64,000 bases of DNA from Hysterium pulicare CBS 123377 (Eukaryota; Ascomycota; Dothideomycetes; Hysteriales; Hysteriaceae), in NCBI GenBank assembly GCA_000467715.1, contig AJFK01000028.1, positions 78,431-142,430 on the forward strand, in the 5' to 3' direction. The notes under the pieces were generated by a model that saw only the letters and a program-made list of their open reading frames with translations, was not told the origin of the DNA and did not search any database. The translations under genes and the position numbers were made by a program. Below are positions 1 through 8,084 of the stretch, one piece after another (positions within the stretch are counted from its first letter, which is position 1; each line of letters starts with the position of its first letter).

Positions 1-827
1 CCCTCTTACACCCGTATATGTAGGTGGATGTCAAGGGCCAAATCTAGGTACGAAGATGGAAGTATATGACTCAATGGTTGAGAGTGGAGAACAAGGAAGA
101 GCGGTTGAGGATGGAGTTCCTGGGGAACTTGTGGCGTAAGTACAATATTTCTCTCATCTGCTGCCCCTTTTCAGGCTTTTTATCCTACTACTTGAAGTAT
201 GATTCCAAAAACTGATGAAGTTGAGCCTACAGTACCGCTTCCTTCCCCAACCAGCCTATTTTCTTCTGGTCCGACCCAGACGGCTCAAAATACCAATCCG
301 CCTACTACAAGCGCTTCCCGCATGTCTGGCACCACGGCGACTTCATCTTACGACACCCAACCACAAAGCATTACCTCTTCCTCGGCCGCTCTGATGGCGT
401 ATTAAATCCCTCCGGTGTTCGCTTCGGCTCCGCAGAAATCTACTCCGTCATTGAGGCGCACTTCCCCGAAGTTCAAGATTCGATATGTATTGGCCAGAGA
501 CGACCAAGTGATAGTGACGAGAGTGTCATGCTATTCTTGAAAATGAAAGAAGGGGAGAAGTTTAGTGGGGCGTTGGTAGGCAGGGTGAAAGAGATTATTG
601 GGAAGGAGAGGGGGAAGAGGATGGTCCCGAAATGGGTTTTTGAGACGCCGGATATACCGACGACGGTCAATTTGAAGAAGGTTGAGTTGCCGGTTAAGCA
701 GATTGTTAGTGGCAGGGTTGTTAAGCCGAGTGGGACGTTGTTGAATCCTGAGAGTCTGGATTATTACTATCAGTTTGCGAAGGTGGAGCAGTTAGTTGGG
801 CAGGAGAGGATTAAGAGTAGGTTGTAA
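1..827 (+). CDS. acetoacetyl-CoA synthetase (acetoacetate-CoA ligase), 3' part only
   Basis: C-terminal part of an adenylate-forming ligase that activates acetoacetate to acetoacetyl-CoA in the cytosol. The window begins inside the gene. Two exons are visible, 2-135 (frame 2) and 233-827, joined across a GTAAGT..CAG intron. They give 242 residues of a family usually near 680. The join restores GELVATASFPNQPIFFW, and downstream come VWHHGDF and LFLGRSDGVLNPSGVRFG, the conserved core of the C-terminal AMP-binding subdomain. The segment TVNLKKVELPVKQIVSG corresponds to the A10 motif with the catalytic lysine; the family more often has a GKKVEV-type form here. Family assignment is firm. The N-terminal half and the promoter lie outside the window. 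The nearest downstream neighbour is a relic-rich region, not a related pathway gene. Confidence 0.9.
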
Positions 828-1534
828 CCTTCGAGTAAAATTGGCACGGAAATCTTTAATACTACTTGGCGTATCCGCGCTTTTATACATCATGTCCACG
901 ACGATTTTGCATCTGCTGTGAGCCAGTAGGTCCAGGCATTATGCACTTGGTATTCCCTCAAACTTACAATCACGTTCAAGTACTTCTCGTCAAAAGGTTG
1001 GCTTGATGTTGGGACATAGGGAAAAGTAGACTCGTCGACTTCTGTCCCCCGGATATGACCTCCAAGCTTCATGAAATTATAAAGGAGTAACTTAGTATGA
1101 AGAATATGTAGGTCCTTTGACCCTCTTTCTATGTTCTGTGGTATTATGGAACTAGTAGTAATAACTACCTGTTAGGAATTTCTAAAATTATATGTAGAAG
1201 ATGGCCGTCTCTAAACATATCTATGAAGCCGGTTTGGCACTATGGCTTTGGCCGGCCGATGCCGGTCCCCCATGCAGACATCGCATGCGTCCGTTATGTT
1301 TCTAACCCACAGGGTGCAGTTGATGTGTGGTATACCGAGCAAGGTGCTCTCAGGATCCTTTCCGTAAAGGTGGCTCCGGTACGGGAGGTCGATAGTCGAA
1401 AGGTCGTGCTAGAGACGGCCTAGGGAAGGTAAATGTTAGGGCAAGGTTGAGGAATCTTTTAAAACATGTTGCCTCTCTTAACCTAAATTAGCCACTGTAC
1501 TGTATCAGACCTGTATCCTGATTTCTATCACGAA
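828..1534. other. intergenic, possible decayed coding fragment
   Basis: No intact gene was recognised. An open frame at 1223-1423 (+) reads HYGFGRPMPVPHADI and NPQGAVDVWYTEQGALRIL. This faintly recalls the C-terminal GFG-P segment of fungal BAHD-type acyltransferases, but it has no upstream partner exon and is too short to call. A 60-codon frame at 890-1072 (-) is unassigned. Confidence 0.3.
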
Positions 1535-1620
1535 GCACTTGGCCCTAAGGCTGAGTCTCAGCCTTCTCATCTTGCCAATAGGGTACACCAGGATGCAGGC
1601 TTTTGAGATAAACTGCTCCT

Positions 1621-1884
1621 TCACGTATTAACGTCTTGAAAACCCTCCTTCGCTAGTAACTCATGTCCATTTTTAGAGGCATTTTGAACCACGATGGACC
1701 GCATCGCGGTATTGCTAGTTGCACATACCTCCCGGATACAGTCCGGAAATGATTCGCTCATCCAATGGTTTCCCATCTTGTGCTGAATTTTCGACAGGCA
1801 GAGCATCTTCAGCTTCGCAATGAAAAACATGTCGGCCAAGGCATACGCACGAGGATCTTTCAGTAGTTCAGGATCATCTTGATA
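1621..1884 (-). pseudogene. BTB/POZ-domain gene fragment inside the inverted-repeat element
   Basis: The frame is open from a splice-acceptor-like TTAACAG (just above 1884) to a TGA at 1621-1623, 87 codons. It reads YQDDPELLKDPRAYALADMF, then a KLK..CLSKIQHKMGNHW stretch, SFPDCIREVC and IVVQNASKNGHELL. This matches the C-terminal alpha-helical part of fungal BTB/POZ proteins (the ..YALADKF..L..LA..KF pattern followed by ..VYA.T..). The N-terminal BTB fold is absent from the 280 bases upstream, and the frame stops about 20 bases from the left repeat arm. The fragment therefore cannot encode a complete BTB protein. It looks like a captured terminal exon. Confidence 0.7.
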
Positions 1885-2166
1885 CTGTTAAGTACAAGAG
1901 CTCAGAAGTACAGGGGCCAGTCTTTCACCTAACCAAAATCTTAACCCAACAACAACACCACCACGCAACGGTATTTCAAGATAAAACTTTAATACCCAGA
2001 CTGGTATAAAAATTTAGACAATTATTTCTTCCTATTGTGGCTCAGGTGCAGACGTGAATGTTTTAGGACTCTGCTGGTGTTCCGCCTAGCTCTTATCGGT
2101 TAGTAGATTTGGTTAGTCCAGACTAAATACGAGCTCCTTGGCATTGAAACTCGCAGGCCACATTTT

Positions 2167-2230
2167 CTGCATCCTGGTGTACCCTATTGGCAAGATGAGA
2201 AGGCTGAGACTCAGCCTTAGGGCCAAGTGC
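2167..2230 (-). repeat. right arm of the 64-bp inverted repeat
   Basis: Exact reverse complement of 1535-1598. It ends CCTTAGGGCCAAGTGC. The inner border is at CTGC (2167-2170), beyond which the two copies diverge immediately. Confidence 0.9.
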
Positions 2231-2299
2231 AGACTGATACGGCTTTGTCAAGGACTATACGAATGAAGTTCAGAGGTGGCTTGACCTCGCTCTAGTAAA

Positions 2300-2338
2300 T
2301 ATAAAAGTTCCTGCCAGGCTATAGCCTGGCAAGAACTT
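2300..2338 (+). promoter_or_regulatory. TATA box overlapping a 34-base near-perfect palindrome
   Basis: TATAAAAG lies at 2300-2307. It runs into AAGTTCCTGCCAGGCTATAG and its mirror half (2305-2338), which is self-complementary except for one mismatched pair. It sits about 150-185 bases before the first ATG of the downstream orphan gene, so it fits a core promoter with a symmetric binding site or a 5'-leader hairpin. Whether it is functional cannot be told from sequence. Confidence 0.45.
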
Positions 2339-2486
2339 CTATCTCTTTCATTTTAGTTTTCTATACCCGTTCTCTATACCTATTGATTGGATTGACTACA
2401 AGATTCGAAATTTCTTTTAACACTGCTTGGACCCTGCCTTATACGCTCAAGATAGTTTCAGCCTAACCAGGCTTCTGCCTTCCATT

Positions 2487-4736
2487 ATGTCAGTTCAAGC
2501 GCAGTGGAACATTGATCAAAGTTCTCGATCTGTTATCGGTATAACAAGAGGAGTCCTTCAAGCTGCGACCACAGATAACATCCAGGTCCTTGCCATCCTC
2601 GCATGTGAGCGCTTTGGTGCTACACTCGCTATCAGCCCTGACACATGTCTCAAGATCGAACGTGACATTGTCCCAACTCCGGAGCCTGCAATCCTCAGTT
2701 TCTTGAAAGCGTCGGTAGGGTATCTAGCCAATGATTGCGTCTCACAAATGAGCAAGTCTTTAGCAGGTATCCAATTCCTAGGCCTTGCTACTGCGTTAGT
2801 GTCGACAACGGACCATTTCATAGCCGCGGCTGTGATTCAGGCAATGTTAGTTGACACAGCTGTTGACAAGACATTGGTCCCGACTCTTAGGCAGGTTGAA
2901 GATCTTCTTGCTAGCATTGAGCCAAGATGCCTAAGAGCTGGATTCGCGAATGAAGTGGTTGGATGGGAGATTCTACTCGGTGGTTCTTCCCACAATTACG
3001 TTCAGCAAACCGCGTATGACGCAAAGTATTCGCATCTGCCCGATAATCAAGGGATAAAGAGTTTGGTCGACGCCTTTCGACAGCTTCGTCGCATTGGTAA
3101 TGCAGACGTAATAAGCGTTACTGTTCGAACTCCGGTAAACGGTGCCGCATGGACATTAGCTTTCATTAAATGGTGCCTGGGGGTCCCACCCTCTGTTACT
3201 TTCGACGACGGGGCCCCGTTTCTCCACCAGGAAGGCTCTGACGTTTCTGTTGTACTCGTAGACAGCCAGAGTGAGCATGGAACATTCGATGTCACGATTC
3301 ATTCCTCCATCAACAATCCTTCAGAATTGATCGAATCACGGATAGACGCGGCGGTTGTAGGGATGATAACCATTCCCATCTATGGTCAAGTGCTACGACA
3401 AAGATTGTCTCTTCATGATCATGATAATGATGCCTCGAGGCCTTTGGAGCAAGCCATTCCGTATGCTCTTCGTCAAGTTTTGGACAATTTGGTCTTCCTA
3501 GATCAGCTTGAACCGAGCCTAGAGCTTACCTTAGATCTTGTGAAAAGACCTAAGACCACGTTCCCTGATCAAGAAATGGCGCAGAATCTGTCAGAGAGAG
3601 AGAAGACTATCTTGGATTTACGACTGTCGCCGTTTTCGGAGGAAACTATCATCATAAATATGCATAATCTACTATTCGGCGCCCAGGAATGCAATGGTTT
3701 GCGTAGATTAGATGACGGTCTCCTGATCTCTGATTTGCCTCTTATAGCTTTGCACTTGAAGCGACTTATGGAGGTTTGTAAATGCTTGAAATGCTCCTCT
3801 ACAGGCATTGGCGGGGGATGCGACCGAGACATGTTCTTCCACCAAATTTGCACTATTGTTGCGACTACCCTCGGTCTGTCACTTTTCGAATGTCCAGAGT
3901 CACTCCGTATTTGGACAGGATTTTCTGGCTTTGAGCGAAACCGCTACAATAATGAACTTATCAGCGCAATCTTCCTGATTCTCACCAAAGGCGCCCGTGC
4001 ACGCTGCTCAATAGATTCTCTTCGAAGATGGGCTCTTGATTCGGTTGGCCACAAAAGCGTCTTGGATCGAGAACATCGCGGTGCTATACTGTCCTCAAGC
4101 AAAGGTCAAGCCATCTGGCCAACGATATACCACGACTATACATATAGCAAGCGTGGTTACCTCGCCCTATCTTGGCTTCCTGGGCTGCTTTTTTACAAAA
4201 AGGAGGAATACCACGTAGTCTCTGGGCCTCAAGCAAAGTCCCTAGCAAAAGATATTGACCCTGTGACAAACCGATACGAAGACGTCGTGTCGGACCCACA
4301 TAATCTTGTCCCCGCGCATCTCCGCCTACATTGGGTTGTGCATCCCCGCCAAGCAGGTAGTCTGGAAGCGTCCCTCAGCGTCTCTGGAATCCCTCACTCC
4401 CATTTCGCCGCTCGTCCCGGCCACATATTTGCAATGCTTGCCATGGCTGTGCTTGTCACTCGGTGCGGCCATGAACCCGATTCGAGCCTTGAGAAGCCGG
4501 ATTGCTTTGCCACCTTCACTGGTCCATTGGACCCAGAAAATGAATACGGGAGTACAGAAGATAAAGTCTGCATTGTAGCAGTGGATGGAGATGATGAACT
4601 TAGGTTCTTAGGCCTAAGTTCACTCAGGAGTAGTGTTCGGATAGGTACAACACAAGCTGTATTGAGAAAAGAGGCATGTTTAAGCTGTTGTTTAGATGTT
4701 TGCAGGATAACTGGATTTAAGATATTAATTCTTTAA
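2487..4736 (+). CDS. uncharacterised fungal protein, 749 aa, intronless
   Basis: A long uninterrupted frame with clear coding character. The frame is open from 2427 but codon 2427 is TTG; the first ATG is at 2487 (MSVQAQWNIDQ), preceded by a TATA-like box. Nothing in it matches a domain I can name. Visible features are a Leu/Val-rich N-terminal half with AVDKTLVPTLRQVEDLL, a cysteine cluster near residue 435 (CKCLKCSS, then GGCDRD), and YSKRGYLALSWLPGLLFY near 575. There is no signal peptide and no convincing transmembrane segment. I have the impression that similar large hypothetical proteins occur in accessory regions of other ascomycetes, but I cannot confirm that here. It sits between an inverted-repeat element and a dihydroorotase relic. 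An upstream exon contributing MDPALYAQDSF-like sequence cannot be excluded. Confidence 0.7.
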   Translation: MSVQAQWNIDQSSRSVIGITRGVLQAATTDNIQVLAILACERFGATLAISPDTCLKIERDIVPTPEPAILSFLKASVGYLANDCVSQMSKSLAGIQFLGLATALVSTTDHFIAAAVIQAMLVDTAVDKTLVPTLRQVEDLLASIEPRCLRAGFANEVVGWEILLGGSSHNYVQQTAYDAKYSHLPDNQGIKSLVDAFRQLRRIGNADVISVTVRTPVNGAAWTLAFIKWCLGVPPSVTFDDGAPFLHQEGSDVSVVLVDSQSEHGTFDVTIHSSINNPSELIESRIDAAVVGMITIPIYGQVLRQRLSLHDHDNDASRPLEQAIPYALRQVLDNLVFLDQLEPSLELTLDLVKRPKTTFPDQEMAQNLSEREKTILDLRLSPFSEETIIINMHNLLFGAQECNGLRRLDDGLLISDLPLIALHLKRLMEVCKCLKCSSTGIGGGCDRDMFFHQICTIVATTLGLSLFECPESLRIWTGFSGFERNRYNNELISAIFLILTKGARARCSIDSLRRWALDSVGHKSVLDREHRGAILSSSKGQAIWPTIYHDYTYSKRGYLALSWLPGLLFYKKEEYHVVSGPQAKSLAKDIDPVTNRYEDVVSDPHNLVPAHLRLHWVVHPRQAGSLEASLSVSGIPHSHFAARPGHIFAMLAMAVLVTRCGHEPDSSLEKPDCFATFTGPLDPENEYGSTEDKVCIVAVDGDDELRFLGLSSLRSSVRIGTTQAVLRKEACLSCCLDVCRITGFKILIL

Positions 4737-4830
4737 ATATCGAAATCTTTTAGTTTAACTTAGCTTCGGTTCAACACCGGCTTAATTGTACTTTCCCTTT
4801 TACTACTACTCTCCTTCTAATCATAGGATA

Positions 4831-5370
4831 CTAGGAACGACAACGGCACTTCACCTCTACTTGACGGACGATGACAGTCAGACAGATCCACTGGCTTTTT
4901 GTAAACCTCTTCCAAAAAAGCCATGAGATCGAGATGCCCTGATCAAAGCTATATGTAGCGGCGAGTCTAAACTCTTCTTGTGAGTTAGTCCGCGTTATTC
5001 TAAGTGTGATCCTTTTCTTTCTTAACCTTGCGTACCTTTCAGCGGTAGTGATAAGGCACTGCTTCCGCTAGGGTCCAAGATTAAGGCCCAAAGTGGCCGA
5101 GCAAGACCAGCGGGAGATTCACACAGCTTTTCGCGGCCCAGCTTGTGATTCCAGCACTTGAAGAGGCAATTGAAAGGGGAGTTCTCGAAGAAGACGGTGT
5201 TACACATGACCGGCTCGAGCAGTTCCTAAGCTGATCTGGAAGGCATTTCTATAGGCTACCTAAATCCTGCCACCGAAGGACGACCCAAGATTGTGCTTGA
5301 GAGAAAAGACAAGACGATCCCCATGAGTATAAGGAGCGCTGATGGCACCCTTGAGGTTGGGTTATCATAA
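4831..5370 (+). pseudogene. dihydroorotase (URA4/pyrC type), truncated and disabled 3' half
   Basis: Relic of the third enzyme of pyrimidine synthesis (carbamoyl-aspartate to dihydroorotate). In order it reads LGTTTALHLYLTDDDSQTDP, FCKPLPKKP, a stop (TGA 4924-4926), DRDALIKAICSGESKLF, and an intact-looking 63-bp intron (4980-5042, GTGAGT..TTTCAG). Splicing restores KLFFGSDKALLPLGSKIKAQ. After a frameshift near 5100 come KTSGRFTQLFAAQLVIPALE and EAIERGVLEEDGVTHDRLEQ, a TGA at 5232, GRHFYRLPK, a second frameshift near 5270, then PATEGRPKIVLERK and IRSADGTLEVGLS to a TAA. This is the C-terminal ~165 of about 370 residues; the metal-binding N-terminal half is missing. At least two nonsense and two frameshift lesions make it non-functional. 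Confidence 0.85.
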
Positions 5371-6234
5371 TTTCTGGCTCCTATCTTCAGTTTAAGCTGG
5401 CTTAGGTAGGATGGCTTCTACTAAGTCTTATAGAATTGCCAGTGACATAAGCGTCAGATGTACTTGATCAAATACTGCTACTATGTGCAGGCGGTAAATG
5501 CTGAACCAAGAAACTTGATAGTTCTCGATTGCTGGGGTTATCTGCCGCCACGTTCGGGGGCAAATACCACCGATATTGTAGGGCAGTGTTGGTCCTGTTG
5601 ACATTAATATATGCAGCATGTATCAACCTATACGTAAGGTACATCGTCCTTGGCCGCGAGGTCGGCGCACCCTACTATCTCGCGGTATCCTGCCTTGTGG
5701 CTCGAGGCATTTCTCTCCATATCCTGTAGCAAGACCTCGCAATTACCCCATGTGTGTGATACGATCGCGTACGTTGGAATATTGTCGCCTTCAAAACTTT
5801 AAAGTCAAGAGTTTTGGAGTCAAGAAGCCGTATGACGGGGGAAGGAAGTTCAAGTGGTTGACAGCAGATGTGGCTCCAGGTAGCCTAGATAAGTTAATTA
5901 CTAGGAACCATAGTCGGCTTCCTCGTGAGAAGGGTTGCTTTGGTGCTATTCTTGCGCGGTATCGTGATAGATCGTGCAGAGGTAGCGGCGGTACGTTGTA
6001 AGCAGACTATAGGGGGAACGCAGTGAAGTGAATTGCTTCAATTTTGACTCAGGCCTAGTTCTCATTCTCGTCACACAACTATTTAGGTAGTTCAGAATGC
6101 ACTCCCAGATTGTTGGTGATAGCAGACCTGGCAGTTAATATCAGTGATTTGAATCATAGATGGCGTTGATCGTTTATGAACAGGATAAAATTTAATGCCT
6201 AAAAGGGTGAATCGCAGCAGCTTAAGTAGGACTC
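5371..6234. other. intergenic, no recognisable gene
   Basis: Open frames here (for example 127 codons at 5618-6001, +) have no recognisable motif and may be decayed sequence. The stretch 5998-6075 is a diverged direct copy of 7391-7475; see the repeat entries. Confidence 0.5.
5998..6075 (+). repeat. diverged direct repeat, left copy
   Basis: Begins TGTAAGCAGACTATAGG and continues GTGAAGTGAATTG and GACTCAGGCCTAGTT. It aligns by eye to 7391-7475 (TGTAAGCAGACCATGGG, GTGAAGTATATTG, GACTCGGCCTCGTT) with several indels and roughly two-thirds identity. The two copies flank the GH18-like gene. Confidence 0.45.
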
Positions 6235-7116
6235 TTATGGAAAGATAGTCGATAAAACGTCACCATACTGCTTGTACGACAGTCCCATCTTCTCAATATC
6301 GAAATCGTTCCAATACCCTCCCCCGGCAAGCGCGTTTTGCTGATTCCATCCGGCAAACCTAGACCGCGCTTGCGCAGCCGTCGTGCCCTGAGACGGCTTC
6401 GAGTCGTTGGTAACCCACACAAGGGGCACGACCTTCATCCCGAGCGTTTTCTGCCAGCTTGCAGGGTCATTGCCTGCGCCGCCGTCGTAGCACTGCAGGT
6501 ACACCCTGTCTAAGAGCAGGTCTGGTTCCTTAAGGCCCGTATTGAGCTGCGACTCGACGGTGGCCCAGAAGCGCGTGTTGGTATATGGCGCAATGGTATA
6601 CTTATACCCGACTCCCCCAAGCATTTTCGCAAAAGCAACGGTGCTCGCGACGTCGTATATGGATTCGTCGTCGCTGTTGACGGCATCGAGGCTCCACGCT
6701 GTCTTCAGGGCTGCGAAGTTGCGGTACAGCGGTGTCTCAGGGCCGGGCCCTGGTTTGGCCATCAGCGAGCGGACGTTCTGGGCATTCATCGAGATTTCGA
6801 GCCTGTTGACGCCTGTGTCGTTGCCTGTCTTGAACGAGCGGATCTTATCGGCAAGCGCGTCGCCGCCGACATAGGTACCGTTGGATGCTACAAGGACGTC
6901 CTTGCTTCCCGGCGTGTTAGAGTAGTATTTGATATCGCCGTTGTCAAGGACGCCGACGCCAAACATGATGAGGCTGTTGAAGCCAGACGTCTTCAGGGCT
7001 GTGGTATTTGATTTCATCACGTCCTTGAATAGGAATATGCTCCTGATGCTCGCAGTGGAAACATATCCAAGAAGGAGCTGAAACAGTAGAGCTCTTGCCA
7101 ATGCGTGAGACTTCAT
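6235..7116 (-). CDS. secreted GH18-like (chitinase-fold) protein, 293 aa
   Basis: Single exon. The frame is open to 7209 through a GTG codon, but the first ATG is 7116, which places a signal peptide at the N-terminus (MKSHALARALLFQLLLGYVS, cleavage probably after TA). The body has TIM-barrel features of the glycoside hydrolase 18 superfamily: FNSLIMFGVGVLDNGDIKYY, then RLEISMNAQN, then LDAVNSDDESIYDV where the family has DxxDxDxE. Further on come YLQCYDGGAGND and VVPLVWVTNDS, the late barrel strands. In the catalytic motif the middle aspartate is Asn (DAVNSDDE), while the last Asp-x-Glu pattern is kept. Activity may therefore be altered, and a lectin-like or non-chitinase role is possible. 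It stands alone between relics and diverged repeats. Confidence 0.75.
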   Translation of the reverse strand: MKSHALARALLFQLLLGYVSTASIRSIFLFKDVMKSNTTALKTSGFNSLIMFGVGVLDNGDIKYYSNTPGSKDVLVASNGTYVGGDALADKIRSFKTGNDTGVNRLEISMNAQNVRSLMAKPGPGPETPLYRNFAALKTAWSLDAVNSDDESIYDVASTVAFAKMLGGVGYKYTIAPYTNTRFWATVESQLNTGLKEPDLLLDRVYLQCYDGGAGNDPASWQKTLGMKVVPLVWVTNDSKPSQGTTAAQARSRFAGWNQQNALAGGGYWNDFDIEKMGLSYKQYGDVLSTIFP

Positions 7117-8084
7117 CCCTTTGAGCAAGACCAATATTCCTCGGCGATTAGAATTCAGGAAATTTCGAGAGTGATGAGAAACATGTCGGTTTAGCTTCCT
7201 TGCGAGCACTGAGGTTAAAGAATAATCTCAAGCTAGGCTGCTAAACTCTCGAGACTGGGGAAGGCAATGCCAGCAATCTATTTTCTTGCTCCTCGGCAAC
7301 ATCGCTTGGAAAAGAGGTGGGGCGAATTTCTCTATAACGTCCTGAATACTGGGAATCTTTATGCCTTTCTACATTTTGCCGTCGGTTAAAGTGTAAGCAG
7401 ACCATGGGAATATGGTGAAGTATATTGATATAGATACTTTAACTTAGACTCGGCCTCGTTGTCCTTCTCGGCAATGCATTTAGATTAGACTGCACCACCA
7501 CGCTAAGTGTGTTTGTGAGCCTTCTATCGCTTGTAGCAAGGAATATACATACTATAATACCATCGAGAAATATGAAAAGGAGAGACCATATCGGTAGCGG
7601 CCCTACTTGGAGTCTAGTGCACGCAGACTTACATTGATCAAGTCCACATGGATTTGTTAAGTGAAGTATTTAGGGATTCATACCTACCTGATAGTAACTG
7701 AAAACTTGGGCTTCTATTCCTAAGAACGCCTCAAAGTGCCATACCTCACCCGTAATAACACAATAATGGAAGGAAAGCCCAGTTCATGCGGAGCCTTACC
7801 ACGGTAATGAACTCCTGTCACTGCCTGCATGCCATGGCTGCCCTGGAATCATACCGCGCGGTGCATCGACTGCAATTGCGCCGGTATTCGAAATGCTTTT
7901 CTCCTGCTCCCGGTTCCGCTCCTTAATTCGCTTGCTAGTGCGCTGCCTGTTCTTCTCCTTATTCTGCCCCCTATCCTGCCCGCTAATTCGCTCGGTAACC
8001 TGCTCCCTATTCTTCCCCTGGTTCTTTTCCTAACATGAAAGTTATATATCAGCAGCACGAAATCGCAAGTGAGACTGGAGGGGA
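7117..8084. other. intergenic with a low-complexity C/T-rich tract
   Basis: No gene was recognised. 7905-8035 is a pyrimidine-rich run of short degenerate units (CTGCC.., TTCGCT.GCTA) that gives spurious open frames on both strands (LILPPILPANSLG / GRIGGRIRRRTG). 7391-7475 is the right copy of the diverged repeat. Confidence 0.5.
7391..7475 (+). repeat. diverged direct repeat, right copy
   Basis: Partner of 5998-6075 in the same orientation. The best conserved segments are TGTAAGCAGAC, GTGAAGT.ATTG and GACTCGGCCTCGTT. Confidence 0.45.

Larger units (their letters stand above)
1535..2230. mobile_element. 696-bp element with perfect 64-bp terminal inverted repeats
   Basis: The 64 bases at 1535-1598 are repeated as an exact reverse complement at 2167-2230. 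Each arm starts GCACTTGGCCCTAAGGCTGA and contains the 15-base palindrome GGCTGAGTCTCAGCC. The two arms bound 568 bases carrying part of a BTB/POZ gene on the minus strand. No transposase frame is present, so this would be a non-autonomous element or a remnant inverted duplication. No target-site duplication is evident beside the arms (left flank ..CACGAA, right flank AGACTG..), which weakens a simple transposon reading. The lack of any mismatch between the arms suggests recent origin or ongoing correction between them. Confidence 0.7.

Noticed and set aside
2427-2486. Upstream extension of the 749-aa protein from a TTG codon
   Set aside because: The codon at 2427 is TTG, an improbable nuclear start; ATG at 2487 is used unless an upstream exon is shown.
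5618-6001. 127-codon frame between the dihydroorotase relic and the GH18-like gene
   Set aside because: No recognisable motif and internal amino-acid composition unlike a folded protein; could be decayed sequence, but no parent family was identified.
7117-7209. N-terminal extension of the GH18-like protein from a GTG codon
   Set aside because: It would bury the signal peptide; the ATG at 7116 gives a proper secretory start.
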